Counted from the stretch's first letter, positions 7,161-15,594 are shown. The stretch is DNA of 29,999 bases from Eutrophocola sp963925675 (GCA_963925675.1 CAWUSW010000063.1:1-29999), one strand, 5' to 3'. A program made the numbers and translations. The notes: generated by a model from the sequence alone, not told the origin.

Positions 7161-8297
7161 ATGCAGGCAGCCAATAGAGTTCAACCGGAAACGGTCCGCA
7201 ATGAACCTCCATTTCGAGCTGAACAGGTGGGTAGCCTGTTACGTCCGCCATACCTGCTTCACGCCAGGAAGCAATTTGCCGAGCAAGCAATCGATGCCGC
7301 AACATTGCGTGCAGTCGAAGACCGCGCCATTAGAAAAGTGGTTAGTAAACAGGAGTCGTTGGGGCTGGAGTGCATTACCGACGGTGAATTACGTCGCGCC
7401 TATTTTCATCTGGATTTCCTGGAAAAAATTGATGGCATCACGGTCAGTGGCAATATTGCCGCTAGCTCAGATGCCGCGGACAAAGTAGGTTTCACGCCGC
7501 CAAGCATAAGTGTCACTGACAAAATAGTGCACAGCCGCCCAATTTTTGCTGAGGATTTTGCCTTCGTGAAGACATGCAATGTCCCTAACCCCAAAATGTC
7601 TATTCCATCCCCAACCATGGCCCATTTCCGTGGTGGGCGTGCGGCTATTTCGACCACAGCCTACCCGGACCTGGAGGAATTTTATGCAGATCTGGCCACC
7701 TGTTTTCGAGCAGAAATTGAAGCGCTGTATGCGGCTGGTTGCCGTTATATCCAATTAGATGACACTAACATGGCCTACCTTTGCGACCCGCAAATGTGTG
7801 AAGAGGCGAAGCAGCGAGGCGAAGACCTGGCACAATTGCCTCACACCTATGCCGCCCTGATTAACGAATCAATTAAGCATAATCATGATGACCTGCATAT
7901 CAGTATGCATGTTTGCCGGGGTAATTTTAAAAGTACCTGGTTTGCTCAGGGTGGTTATGAAGCCGTGGCGGACGTGCTGTTTAATGAGCTGAATATCGAA
8001 AGTTATTTTCTTGAATATGATGATGATCGTGCCGGTGGCTTTAAACCTTTGCGCTTCGTACCCCAACACAAAAGCGTAGTGCTTGGACTGGTATCCAGCA
8101 AGTTAGCCGAACTGGAAGAGCCGAAGAAAATCATAAGTCGTATCGAGGAAGCATCGGAATTTTTGTCGTTAGACAATCTTTGTCTGAGCCCGCAATGTGG
8201 ATTTTCCAGTACTCATCATGGAAATAATCTCAGTGAGGAGCAACAGTGGGCAAAATTGGCATTGGTAAAAGAGATTGCAGATGAGGTCTGGGGGTAA
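7161..8297 (+). CDS. Short cobalamin-independent methionine synthase-type methyltransferase (378 aa)
   Basis: This corresponds to the C-terminal catalytic barrel of MetE without the N-terminal half (full MetE is about 750 aa), as in the YxjG/YxjH-type proteins. Zinc ligands are visible: H250 and C252 (HVCRGN), E285 (YFLEYDDDR) and C346 (SPQCGF). The spacing from E to the last Cys is 61 residues, as in E. coli MetE. It also has the QVGSLLRP start and DGELRR motif of the family. The ATG is preceded by AGGAG at 7147-7151. The divergent MetR-like regulator argues for a role in methionine formation from homocysteine. The methyl donor of such short forms varies or is unknown, so 5-methyltetrahydrofolate use is not assured. 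Confidence 0.85.
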   Translation: MQAANRVQPETVRNEPPFRAEQVGSLLRPPYLLHARKQFAEQAIDAATLRAVEDRAIRKVVSKQESLGLECITDGELRRAYFHLDFLEKIDGITVSGNIAASSDAADKVGFTPPSISVTDKIVHSRPIFAEDFAFVKTCNVPNPKMSIPSPTMAHFRGGRAAISTTAYPDLEEFYADLATCFRAEIEALYAAGCRYIQLDDTNMAYLCDPQMCEEAKQRGEDLAQLPHTYAALINESIKHNHDDLHISMHVCRGNFKSTWFAQGGYEAVADVLFNELNIESYFLEYDDDRAGGFKPLRFVPQHKSVVLGLVSSKLAELEEPKKIISRIEEASEFLSLDNLCLSPQCGFSSTHHGNNLSEEQQWAKLALVKEIADEVWG

Positions 8298-8310
8298 TAC
8301 CGCCTAAAGA

Positions 8311-8355
8311 ATCAAAGAGGTTAAAGGGGACAAATCAAATGGCTATGACCCCTTG
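8311..8355. repeat. Decayed family B-like palindrome
   Basis: AATCAAAG followed by GGGGACA (8326-8332) faces ATGACCCCTTGA (8345-8356). The arms are short and mismatched, and resemble a worn copy of the GGGGTCAGAG element. It lies between the metE-like stop and the convergent small gene at 8388. Confidence 0.45.
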
Positions 8356-8387
8356 AGATCACCGACGGAATTTCCCTGCCACTGTTA

Positions 8388-8627
8388 TCAGGGATTTTTG
8401 TCGCGGGTTTTAAAAAACCGCAAAGCGCTCCATGCTGTCACACAAAAAGCGGCAGTCAGGATGATGCCAAGCACATAGGGTGAGCCTAACAACTCAAACG
8501 CCGAGATACCGGAAAATGCCAAAATCACCAGCAGCCACAGACACAGCATAATGGCAGAAGGCCAATTCATTATGCCAGTATGGGCAGCGCTTTTAGCATC
8601 ATTGTCGATGTTTGGTTTAGTACTCAT
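8388..8627 (-). CDS. Small membrane protein of unknown function (79 aa)
   Basis: The ATG has a strong ribosome binding site (AAAGGAG, 5 nt spacer). The first 20 residues are hydrophilic (MSTKPNIDNDAKSAAHTG). Two hydrophobic stretches follow (AIMLCLWLLVILAFSGIS and YVLGIILTAAFCVTAWSAL), then a basic tail (RFFKTRDKNP). It is therefore probably an inner-membrane hairpin protein with both ends in the cytoplasm. I recognise no family. It stands alone, convergent with the metE-like gene and divergent from the RRM gene region. Confidence 0.7.
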   Translation of the reverse strand: MSTKPNIDNDAKSAAHTGIMNWPSAIMLCLWLLVILAFSGISAFELLGSPYVLGIILTAAFCVTAWSALRFFKTRDKNP

Positions 8628-9071
8628 ATCGGCTCCTTTCTTTTTAGTGCTCAGCTTGTGAATTCAGCAGTTAACATCTGGCTGTGCATGCTACAGTTTA
8701 CACAGTTGTCCCACCTTTCCGCCACACTAGTAATCAAAAAGTGTAGAGTAAATTACCAATTAATATTCCCATTCCTTCATAATTGGTTTAGACACTTACT
8801 TGCACACCGATATTCCAGATGCCTTATCTTATTGATTTAGAGATTATTTTTTAACTGAGTAATTAACTCATAATCCGTTTGTTGTTCATCAACAATCAGC
8901 AGGTCTTGAATACATGAATCAGTACAGTAACTCTAGCAATCTTTTAAAGGATAAACGATTCAAGTCCGCATCGGCCCACCATATTCTTTCAAATCAATAA
9001 CTCTGACCCCTTGATTCCACGTATCAGACGTATCTATTGTAGAATGTCAGGCTCTCAAACAGGACACCCCT
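8628..9071. other. Intergenic region, no gene seen
   Basis: This 440-bp AT-rich gap has no convincing reading frame on either strand. It holds two small inverted repeats: TGAGT-N5-ACTCA at 8856-8870 and TTGTTG-N5-CAACAA at 8879-8895. A solitary half of the family B repeat is at 9001-9016. The promoter of the RRM gene should lie at its right end, but I cannot place it with confidence. Confidence 0.6.
9001..9016. repeat. Solitary half of family B repeat
   Basis: CTCTGACCCCTTGATT matches the right arm of the palindrome at 9437-9459, including the trailing CTTGATT. No matching left arm is nearby. The RRM gene is thus flanked on both sides by the same repeat in the same orientation. Confidence 0.6.
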
Positions 9072-9323
9072 ATGAAACTACTAATACGTAACCTGGCCCG
9101 CAACACCACCGAAGCAGAATTATTGGCAATGTTTCAGGAATACGGCCCCGTCCAGTCCTGCAATCTTGTTATGGACGAAAAGAGCAAAGAATCTAAAGGC
9201 TTTGCCTTTATTGAAATGCCAAAACCAGGCGATGCCAAAGCGGCAATACAACACTTAAATGGCAAGGCCGTCGCTGGTAGCAAGATTAGGGTTAAAAAAG
9301 CTGAAGTTAAGAATGCTGAGTAG
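9072..9323 (+). CDS. Single-RRM RNA-binding protein (83 aa)
   Basis: The whole protein is one RNA recognition motif. RNP2 is LLIRNL at residues 3-8 and RNP1 is KGFAFIEM at 42-49, with the aromatic residues F44 and F46 in place for stacking on RNA bases. The order beta-alpha-beta-beta-alpha-beta fits the length, and the tail is short and lysine-rich (KIRVKKAEVK). Such small RRM proteins are known in cyanobacteria and many proteobacteria and are often induced by cold. Their RNA targets are mostly undefined. AGGA at 9061-9064 precedes the ATG. The gene stands alone between repeats. Confidence 0.9.
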   Translation: MKLLIRNLARNTTEAELLAMFQEYGPVQSCNLVMDEKSKESKGFAFIEMPKPGDAKAAIQHLNGKAVAGSKIRVKKAEVKNAE

Positions 9324-9337
9324 CCTGGATCTCTAGT

Positions 9338-9459
9338 AATCAAGGGGTCAGAGTTCTTGATCCCTGAACAGCTTTGATTTCCTATCACCTCCCCGTTTTG
9401 CATTTTGGCTTGGTTAATTTAAGGCTTAGTGTTGCTTCAAGAACTCTGACCCCTTGATT
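9338..9459. repeat. Family B long inverted repeat (core GGGGTCAGAGTTC)
   Basis: Perfect 23-bp arms at 9338-9360 and 9437-9459 flank a 76-bp spacer. The left arm reads AATCAA, GGGGTCAGAG, TTCTTGA. The spacer has no reading frame of note. It begins 15 bp after the RRM stop codon. With such a long spacer it is less likely to be a simple terminator than the tight hairpins elsewhere in the window. Confidence 0.85.
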
Positions 9460-9481
9460 CTTCACATCGCAGTAATCCATG

Positions 9482-9554
9482 GGGGACAGACCACGTTTAA
9501 TTGATAAAATTTAGAGGCTTGCATAATTAAACGATTTAAACGTGGTCTGTCCCC
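9482..9554. repeat. Family C palindrome (core GGGGACAGACCACGTTTAA)
   Basis: Perfect 19-bp arms at 9482-9500 and 9536-9554 flank a 35-bp spacer. The outer bases GGGGACAG are shared with family A, but the inner arm differs. It lies 23 bp after the family B repeat and 45 bp before the next gene start. Confidence 0.85.
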
Positions 9555-9599
9555 AATTAATTTGCCAATATTGCCTGAAGCGAAAACTGGAGCTCACCT

Positions 9600-10661
9600 A
9601 TGAAAAACTTATTAGTAGCACTTATGCTACTCACGCTACCGATGACAGCGTCAGCCCAATGGCTGGATCGTCCCTGGCCTGGTATTCCGCGTACCGCGGG
9701 TGGTGAACCTGATCTGAGCGCACCAGCGCCACGTGATCTCGATGGCAAGCCTGATTTTACTGGCGTGTGGACCGGGCCGCCTCCGGTTGCCCGTCTCGAT
9801 CCTGCTATTTTACAGCCCAGTTTTGCTGCCCTTGCCAATCAACGCCAGCAGGACTTCTATAAAGAGCGCCCTCTTTTTCGCTGCCTGCCCAATGGGCCCG
9901 AGACAGAAAGTTCTGGTGGCTGGAAACGTGTTATTCAAACACCGGCTACTATTGTCATCCTGAACGAAGATCTCACTTATCGGGTGATTCATATGGACGG
10001 TCGTGAGCTGGAAGCAGACCCGATACCAAGCTTTACCGGTTTCTCGGCCGGTCATTGGGAAGGTGACACCCTTGTTGTGGACACCAATGGCTTTAATGAT
10101 CAAACCTGGATAAGCCGATACGGGGTTTCGCACACTGAAGCACTGCGTGTTAATGAGCAATTCACGCGTTCAGATTTCGGCCACATGCAAGTAAAGGTGA
10201 CCTTTACCGATCCTGATGCGTTCTCCACACCGTGGGGTTTTGACATGAGTATGGCGCTGGCAGCGGATACGGAAATGCTGGAGTCAGTTTGCGAACGTGG
10301 CAGTGATGATTGGTCGGGTAATCTTTCGGATACCGAGGCGAAAAGAGTGTCTGTGCCTGCTGAAACCCTGGCACAGTATGCCGGTGTTTACCGTGGAATT
10401 TATGGTGGTGGTGAACGCACTTATGAAATTACTGTCGAAGGCAGCGAACTGATCGCCAGTATCGTTGGTGAATACAGTGCATTGGGTCTTGGAGCTGCAG
10501 GTCTGGAGCAAGGTGTACCGCGGGCTCTGGTACCTTTATCCCAGACCTTATTTGACGGACTTGGCCTCGGTTACCGGTTTATAGTCAACGACAATGGTGA
10601 AGTGGAAAGCGTAATCATTTCACACGTATCAGGTGACTATACATACTCGCGACTGCCCTGA
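9600..10661 (+). CDS. Exported protein of unknown function (353 aa)
   Basis: Signal peptide at residues 1-19 (MTASAQ cleavage), preceded by GGAG at 9589-9592. The mature part begins with a Pro/Gly-rich stretch and PDFTGVWTGPPP. A conserved segment follows: RCLPNGPE, IQTPATIVILNED, VIHMDGRE, and SAGHWEGDTLVVDTNGFND. I know this module from many uncharacterised exported proteins of Gammaproteobacteria and Acidobacteria, often near TonB receptors. The same module occurs in the protein at 28236-29360. The fold is probably all-beta. No catalytic residue set is obvious. It runs in the same direction as the Rieske oxygenase gene 70 bp downstream and may share its transcript. Confidence 0.7.
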   Translation: MKNLLVALMLLTLPMTASAQWLDRPWPGIPRTAGGEPDLSAPAPRDLDGKPDFTGVWTGPPPVARLDPAILQPSFAALANQRQQDFYKERPLFRCLPNGPETESSGGWKRVIQTPATIVILNEDLTYRVIHMDGRELEADPIPSFTGFSAGHWEGDTLVVDTNGFNDQTWISRYGVSHTEALRVNEQFTRSDFGHMQVKVTFTDPDAFSTPWGFDMSMALAADTEMLESVCERGSDDWSGNLSDTEAKRVSVPAETLAQYAGVYRGIYGGGERTYEITVEGSELIASIVGEYSALGLGAAGLEQGVPRALVPLSQTLFDGLGLGYRFIVNDNGEVESVIISHVSGDYTYSRLP

Positions 10662-10731
10662 AAAAAGCCAGAGGGACGTTTGCAACTTAAATCACCAAGA
10701 AAAAATAAGAGTTCTTGATAGGGATAAGAAA

Positions 10732-11766
10732 ATGATCGTTAATAACTCATGGTATTTAGCCGCCTGGGCAAATGAGGTTACAACCAGTCCCCTGGCAAGA
10801 AGGATATGTAACAATCCTGTGGTTTTATATCGAACACTGGAGGGCAAAGCTAACGCTTTGATAGACAGCTGCAGCCATAGAGGCGCACCACTTAGCCTGG
10901 GAACAGTGGTAGAAAATGGTATTCGCTGTAATTATCACGGCCTGGTATTTGGCTGCAGTGGTGCATGCGTAGAAATCCCGAATCAGGAAAAAATACCCCC
11001 AAAAGCCCGTGTTGATAGCTTTCCCTTGGTAGAAAAAGATCAAATGCTATGGATATGGATTGGCTCCCCGGAAAAGGCAGACGAAAGTTTAATTCCCGAT
11101 TATCCCTTTCATAACGATACAAAAAACTGGCCTCATTACCACGACGTGCTACCCGTTAAATGTCATTACATTATGCTGATTGATAATCTGCTGGATGCCA
11201 CTCATTTATCCTATCTTCATTCTGCTTCAGTGGGTGGTTCTTCACCGGATGTGCATATGGTGGCGCAAAACGACTTGAGCACAACGGACAACGGCATAAC
11301 ACTTAATCGATTTATGCAAAACTCCCCTCCTCCAGAAACCTACAATAATTGCGTAGCGCTACCAGAGCGGATTGATCGCTGGCAGGAATTTGAATTTGTT
11401 GCCCCCTCTACTGTGATTCAGTATTCCGGGGGCGTCCCTACTGGAGAAGATCGAAAAACCGCTGGCGCGCCACGTTTTGACATGCGTATATTTCATACAC
11501 TGACTCCTGAAACCGACACCAGTTGTTTTTATTTTTGGTCAGTAGCCAATGGACACGACACTGATAATCCTGCTGCAACTAAAACAATAACAGAAGAAAT
11601 TCAGGTCGCTCTGGCAGAAGACAAAGCTATGGTAGAGGCGCAACAACTGCGCATTACAGAATTGGGCGAAGAGCGACTAGCTAACAATGCTGCTGACAGA
11701 CCACGCGTTTTAGCGCGCAATGCAATTAAGAAACTCAGTGAAAGGCAAAACCCTGAAACAGGTTAA
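10732..11766 (+). CDS. Rieske-type oxygenase, large subunit (VanA-like, 344 aa)
   Basis: The Rieske centre is complete: C47-x-H49 and C66-x-x-H69 (CSHRG, CNYHG) bind a [2Fe-2S] cluster. The mononuclear iron site is H158 and H163 with D155 (NLLDATHLSYLH). Length and order match the vanillate O-demethylase/phthalate dioxygenase class of single-component oxygenases, which hydroxylate or demethylate aromatic or related substrates using a separate reductase. No reductase is encoded in the window, so electrons must come from elsewhere. I chose ATG 10732 (MIVNNSWYLAAW), the normal family start, with AGGG upstream, rather than a GTG inside the preceding gene. The substrate cannot be told from sequence. 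Confidence 0.9.
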   Translation: MIVNNSWYLAAWANEVTTSPLARRICNNPVVLYRTLEGKANALIDSCSHRGAPLSLGTVVENGIRCNYHGLVFGCSGACVEIPNQEKIPPKARVDSFPLVEKDQMLWIWIGSPEKADESLIPDYPFHNDTKNWPHYHDVLPVKCHYIMLIDNLLDATHLSYLHSASVGGSSPDVHMVAQNDLSTTDNGITLNRFMQNSPPPETYNNCVALPERIDRWQEFEFVAPSTVIQYSGGVPTGEDRKTAGAPRFDMRIFHTLTPETDTSCFYFWSVANGHDTDNPAATKTITEEIQVALAEDKAMVEAQQLRITELGEERLANNAADRPRVLARNAIKKLSERQNPETG

Positions 11767-11818
11767 GTTAACTTGATTTAAAAATATTAAAGACAATACC
11801 GAAACGCTAAAAAATATA

Positions 11819-11877
11819 GGACGCTTGCAATATGGCAACTTTAAACAAGCCAGAAAATTGTTAAGTTACAAGCGTCC
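11819..11877. repeat. Imperfect family D palindrome (core GGACGCTTG)
   Basis: The arms at 11819-11838 and 11858-11877 match at about 15 of 20 positions. The outer ends GGACGCTTG/CAAGCGTCC are perfect. It is a worn copy of the element at 20676-20744. It lies between the convergent Rieske and SnoaL-like genes and could terminate both. Confidence 0.7.
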
Positions 11878-11897
11878 CTTTCATTGACTATCTCGGT

Positions 11898-12467
11898 TTA
11901 TCTAGGCTGATAAGTATCAAAGTAAGCCGGGGGTAAACCACCATCCTGGGTAATGAGACGTTTGGTGATATACCAGCTGCCATCCACTTTCCTGAACTCG
12001 GTATCTTCACGGCCCTGCTCTATCAGGCGTGGTGCCAGATATACTGAATCATTCATTACTTCCGTGTAAATCATATGCGCTGTAGCCGTGTTGCCGTTGA
12101 CGATAATACGCGGGTTGGTCATCAACACATGGACCTTGCCAGGCACATTTTCTTCTGGCGAGATTTCTGCATAGTTGTCATAAAGTCCCTGTATCGCTTC
12201 TTTGCCTTCATAGACCAATCCGTTTATATCCAGTAGCGCATCGTCGGTATACATAGTAGTCCAGTCATGCCCGTCATCCACTTCAAAACCATAATAATAG
12301 GCGAGCAGCATGTCTTCTAACTGCAGCCGGTCCAAAAGCGTTTCCTGCGTGGTGATCTGTATTTGCGCAGCAACAGGCAGCACAGTAGCAAGCATCAACA
12401 ACAAGCCACCCCATAGTGAGAATTGCAGACGTCGCAGCTTATTGTTTGAAGGTTGAGAGTTGAGCAT
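11898..12467 (-). CDS. Exported SnoaL-like (NTF2-fold) protein (189 aa)
   Basis: An N-terminal hydrophobic segment (LWGGLLLMLATVLPVAAQ) acts as a signal peptide. The rest is one SnoaL/NTF2-like cone: LEDMLLAYYYGFEVDDGHDWTTMY at the start, then YEGKEAIQGLY, then TATAHMIYTEV and FRKVDGSWYITKRL. Family members include small cyclases, isomerases and ring-modifying enzymes as well as non-catalytic binding proteins. AGAGGA lies 7 nt before the ATG. The gene lies 50 bp downstream of the hydrolase-like gene at 12518-14029 on the same strand, so the two are probably one operon. Export is unusual for catabolic SnoaL enzymes and suggests action in the periplasm. The substrate is unknown. Confidence 0.75.
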   Translation of the reverse strand: MLNSQPSNNKLRRLQFSLWGGLLLMLATVLPVAAQIQITTQETLLDRLQLEDMLLAYYYGFEVDDGHDWTTMYTDDALLDINGLVYEGKEAIQGLYDNYAEISPEENVPGKVHVLMTNPRIIVNGNTATAHMIYTEVMNDSVYLAPRLIEQGREDTEFRKVDGSWYITKRLITQDGGLPPAYFDTYQPR

Positions 12468-12517
12468 TTTTATTCCTCTTTACGATTTATTATTCATTAT
12501 CAAATAGCAGTTGCCTG

Positions 12518-14029
12518 TCAGGGTACCAGTTCCTGTCTTATTTTTTCACGGTCTTCATCAGTTAGCCAGCCATTGGCAACCAGAGAATCCAGCCTCTGGT
12601 TAATGCTGCTGGCATAACTTTCAGCATTGCCATACAGGGCTTCCAGCTTCTGCCAGGAGAACGCTTCTTTGTTGGCAAGATTAGTACACACTGCCGGCCC
12701 CGGACTGGAATCCATATATGTGGCAACTGGCACGTCAAGATAGACATTCCGCATGCCGCCAAGCGCATTGCCATGCATGTCAGTGGCAATATCTGGCTCT
12801 TGCGAATTTTCCCGACTCACACTAATACGGTCGGCTCTGGGCGGAGATGCGCCAGCTTTTATCCATCGGGTCATCGCAGCAAAGGCGGCATTCATGGCAT
12901 GTCGCATAACTGGAAAATCGAGAAGATCTATATCTGGCGCACACTGGTAAGCCATGGGCCAGTTGGCAAGAAATCCGACCTGGCCGAATTTAATCTGATC
13001 CTCAACTACAGGCATGTGCTGATAATAGAGCTTGTCCATATGAGGAGCACCGGCTACCTCCCAAAGCCTGAATGGATCTGAGGGCTCATCACTGTCTTCA
13101 CGCCGCACCGACAAAGCTGCCAGCACATCTCCCTGAGCAATCACTCTAAGCACGGGCACACCTGCGTCACGAATTATCCGACGCTGATCGCCATCCGGCG
13201 GAGCTAATGCACAGCGACTGATACGGTCGGCAAGGACATATTCTGATTTGATCACAAAGCCATCATAGACTGGCTGACCATTGCTGCGTCTGGAATTTTT
13301 ATGAACGGCATTGGCATAGGTGGTCAGTTCACTGGTGTGGGTACTTGCCACAAGGGTGTCTAGGTCGAAGCCGGCCAGGGGACCCAACTCACTTCTAAGC
13401 AGCACACCAATCTGGCTGATCAGATCCCATTTCAAACCTTCCTCTGACGCTGAGCTTAAGTTGTCAGGCCCACATGTTTCCATGGGTACTGGATTGGCCA
13501 GACCAAGACTGGCGTAACGTTGCGGATCAAACTCTTTCAACACCTCTATCGCTGCCGGAGAATGCGTGACGGCTACATAGATATCACCCTTGTTAACAAA
13601 ATATTCATAGGACAATGCCCAGATAAAAGCCCAGTCATAGCGCCGCGCATTATTGAGTGTTTCGACAATAACATTGCCACTGAATTGCCCAGGATTTACC
13701 GGCCTTCTGATCAGGATGCGCGTGGTATAAGGTGCGTCAGCACTTTTTACGGACACACTGCCATCCTGCGCCCATTCATAGACATTGGCCTTGCCGCTCA
13801 CCAGGTATTCTTCTTCCACATAGCCCATTGCCTCGAGATCCAGATTAGCCTGGGTTCGATGTGCAGCAAGCTGAGGATAACTCTCAGCGCTTACCGTGAC
13901 AGGCCCCGAATAAGCAGGTGCAGATATCTGGAAATATTCTCCTGTTTGCGCCGCTACACAAACCGGCAAGATAGAAAAAGCCACACTCCAGATTAAGGGT
14001 TTAAGCAGATTTTCATGAAGCATCGACAT
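12518..14029 (-). CDS. Exported alpha/beta-hydrolase domain protein (Abhydrolase_10-like, 503 aa)
   Basis: I chose ATG 14029 because GGAG lies 5 nt before it and it places a signal peptide (LIWSVAFSILPVCVAAQ) at the N-terminus; a start 31 codons upstream has no support. The body matches what I recall of large secreted alpha/beta-hydrolase-domain proteins: NVIVETLNNARRYDW, DIYVAVTHSP, a conserved LTTYANAVH segment, VLRVIAQGDV, and FRLWEVAGAPHMD, where H330 would be the catalytic His. At the expected nucleophile elbow the protein reads S229-T-H231-T-S, so the usual central Ser appears to be His. It may be inactive or use another residue. It is probably co-transcribed with the SnoaL-like gene and divergent from the MFS transporter. 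Confidence 0.7.
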   Translation of the reverse strand: MSMLHENLLKPLIWSVAFSILPVCVAAQTGEYFQISAPAYSGPVTVSAESYPQLAAHRTQANLDLEAMGYVEEEYLVSGKANVYEWAQDGSVSVKSADAPYTTRILIRRPVNPGQFSGNVIVETLNNARRYDWAFIWALSYEYFVNKGDIYVAVTHSPAAIEVLKEFDPQRYASLGLANPVPMETCGPDNLSSASEEGLKWDLISQIGVLLRSELGPLAGFDLDTLVASTHTSELTTYANAVHKNSRRSNGQPVYDGFVIKSEYVLADRISRCALAPPDGDQRRIIRDAGVPVLRVIAQGDVLAALSVRREDSDEPSDPFRLWEVAGAPHMDKLYYQHMPVVEDQIKFGQVGFLANWPMAYQCAPDIDLLDFPVMRHAMNAAFAAMTRWIKAGASPPRADRISVSRENSQEPDIATDMHGNALGGMRNVYLDVPVATYMDSSPGPAVCTNLANKEAFSWQKLEALYGNAESYASSINQRLDSLVANGWLTDEDREKIRQELVP

Positions 14030-14045
14030 AAGGTCTCCGAAAAAC

Positions 14046-14056
14046 GGGGTCAGAAC
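14046..14056. repeat. Solitary half of family B repeat
   Basis: GGGGTCAGAAC lies just upstream of the hydrolase gene, with no partner arm nearby. It resembles the left arm of the 9338-9459 element. The rest of the 230-bp divergent gap (14030-14259) contains a possible nested hairpin at 14189-14225 (CACTC...CCCC...GGGG...GAGTG) in the MFS leader, and otherwise nothing that I can identify. Confidence 0.4.
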
Positions 14057-14259
14057 ACTATTCTTATATAAAGACGGGGAATCAATGCAATTTGATTCTG
14101 AAATTACGCAATAGAATCTCAACGTTTCAGAAAGATCGCAACTGAAAATCCAGAAGATCTAAAAACAATAGCAGGTTCAAGGGACTCTCACTCCTTTCCC
14201 CGTAGCATTTAGGGGCAATAGAGTGGTAAATTCACCCTTTGTTATTTTGGGGGTATTGT

Positions 14260-15594
14260 ATGTCAGTAACATTCAGTGAAGTCATGTCGAACAAACCACT
14301 GCGAGTATTTCAGGTGGTTACATTTATTATTTGCGCGGTGGTTCTTGTCGCCGACGGTATGGATGCACAAATGCTCGGCGTCGTGGCGCCGCTCATCATT
14401 GAGGATTTTGGTATTGACCGGGGTACTTTTGGCCTGGCCTTGAGTGCTGCACTGGTCGGTTTCGGTCTTGGCTCCTGGAGCGGAGGATGGCTTGGGGATA
14501 CCATCGGACGGCGTTGGTCGCTGGCACTGGCTGCGGTAGTTTTCTCCCTTGGCACAATCGCCGTTAGTACATCCGCGGATGTCTGGCAAATGGCATTTTG
14601 GCGCCTTGTCAGTGGCCTGGGCTTCGGCTCTGCCTATGCCAATGCCATCACTCTGGCTGGCGAGTGGCTACCGGAGCGCTGGCGTTCAGTGGGCGTGACC
14701 ACCCTTTCAGTGGGTACACCCGCTGGTGGTATGGTGGTGGGGATCATGGCCCCCAGTTTGGTGGAAAGTTATGGCTGGGATGGCTCCTTTATTTTCCTGG
14801 GCATACTTACTTTGCTGGTTGTTGTCCTGATCATCGCCTTTTTGCGCGACAGTCCCACTTTCCTGATGGCAAGAGGTAAAGTTGAGGAAGCGAAAAAAGC
14901 CGCACTAAGGGTAACTGACGAAGAGAATGAGCTTATTGAAGAAACTCACTCACCTGATGCAGATGGCGGCACAATTGGCGTACTGCACCGCACTAACAAG
15001 CGACTCAATATCGGCGTTGGTCTTGCCTTTACTGCGGCTACGATGGTGGCTTATGGTATTTTGGGTTGGACTACCACCATACTGACTGCTAAAGGCTTCG
15101 AGTTTGATCAAGCCTCCTATGCGGTTGCCGTCGCCGGGATGACCTCTATTTTTTCTTCTATTGCCGCCGGCCTGATTGTGCAGCGCTGGGGCTCAAAACT
15201 GGCCATGACCTGGTTCAGCAGCACCTTGTTTGTGACCCTGCTCCTGCTCACTATTATGCTGGAATCACTGGCAGATGCGCCAAGTGACGGGGAACGGATA
15301 TTGGTGGTTACATTGATCGGCATAGCTGCGGCTTTGTTCAGTGCCAGTATCGCCAGCATGTACGCCATCATGACCCACGCCTATCCACCATCATGCCGTT
15401 CGGCCGGGATTGGTTTTGGCATCTTTATGGGTCGCTTTGGTGCTATCGGCTCCAGCGCCTTCGGTGGCACGCTGCTAGATATCGGTGCAGGCAGTACTGT
15501 GCCGTTCTTTGCTGTAATGTGCGTTGGTGCCGTGCTGATTTCCAGTGCCGCATTCGTAATTGACCGCCCCGTACCGCCAGCAAAAAAGGCCTGA
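14260..15594 (+). CDS. MFS transporter, aromatic acid:H+ symporter type (444 aa)
   Basis: About 12 hydrophobic segments. TM1 carries VADGMDAQMLGVVAP, the D..D pattern of the aromatic acid:H+ symporter (AAHS) family. The loop after TM2 has the MFS signature GGWLGDTIGRR. A central hydrophilic loop (about residues 205-255) separates the two six-helix halves. Members carry 4-hydroxybenzoate, protocatechuate, benzoate or related acids with protons into the cell. I chose ATG 14260, with GGGGG 7 nt upstream, over a TTG seven codons earlier. The neighbouring Rieske oxygenase and hydrolase-like gene fit uptake of an aromatic or similar acid, but the substrate is not identifiable. Confidence 0.85.
   Translation: MSVTFSEVMSNKPLRVFQVVTFIICAVVLVADGMDAQMLGVVAPLIIEDFGIDRGTFGLALSAALVGFGLGSWSGGWLGDTIGRRWSLALAAVVFSLGTIAVSTSADVWQMAFWRLVSGLGFGSAYANAITLAGEWLPERWRSVGVTTLSVGTPAGGMVVGIMAPSLVESYGWDGSFIFLGILTLLVVVLIIAFLRDSPTFLMARGKVEEAKKAALRVTDEENELIEETHSPDADGGTIGVLHRTNKRLNIGVGLAFTAATMVAYGILGWTTTILTAKGFEFDQASYAVAVAGMTSIFSSIAAGLIVQRWGSKLAMTWFSSTLFVTLLLLTIMLESLADAPSDGERILVVTLIGIAAALFSASIASMYAIMTHAYPPSCRSAGIGFGIFMGRFGAIGSSAFGGTLLDIGAGSTVPFFAVMCVGAVLISSAAFVIDRPVPPAKKA

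Noticed and set aside
8856..8895. Two small inverted repeats as a terminator or attachment site
   Set aside because: Arms are 5-6 bp, there is no T-run and no integrase or adjacent gene end. They are within what AT-rich sequence gives by chance.
10633..10731. GTG start for the Rieske oxygenase inside the preceding gene
   Set aside because: The extra 33 residues are unlike the family and overlap the upstream gene's end. ATG 10732 gives the standard N-terminus.
14189..14225. Nested hairpin CACTC...CCCC...GGGG...GAGTG in the MFS leader as a riboswitch
   Set aside because: Short arms only, no match to a riboswitch class that I know, and no clear terminator or ribosome-site pairing. It is noted only as possible structure.
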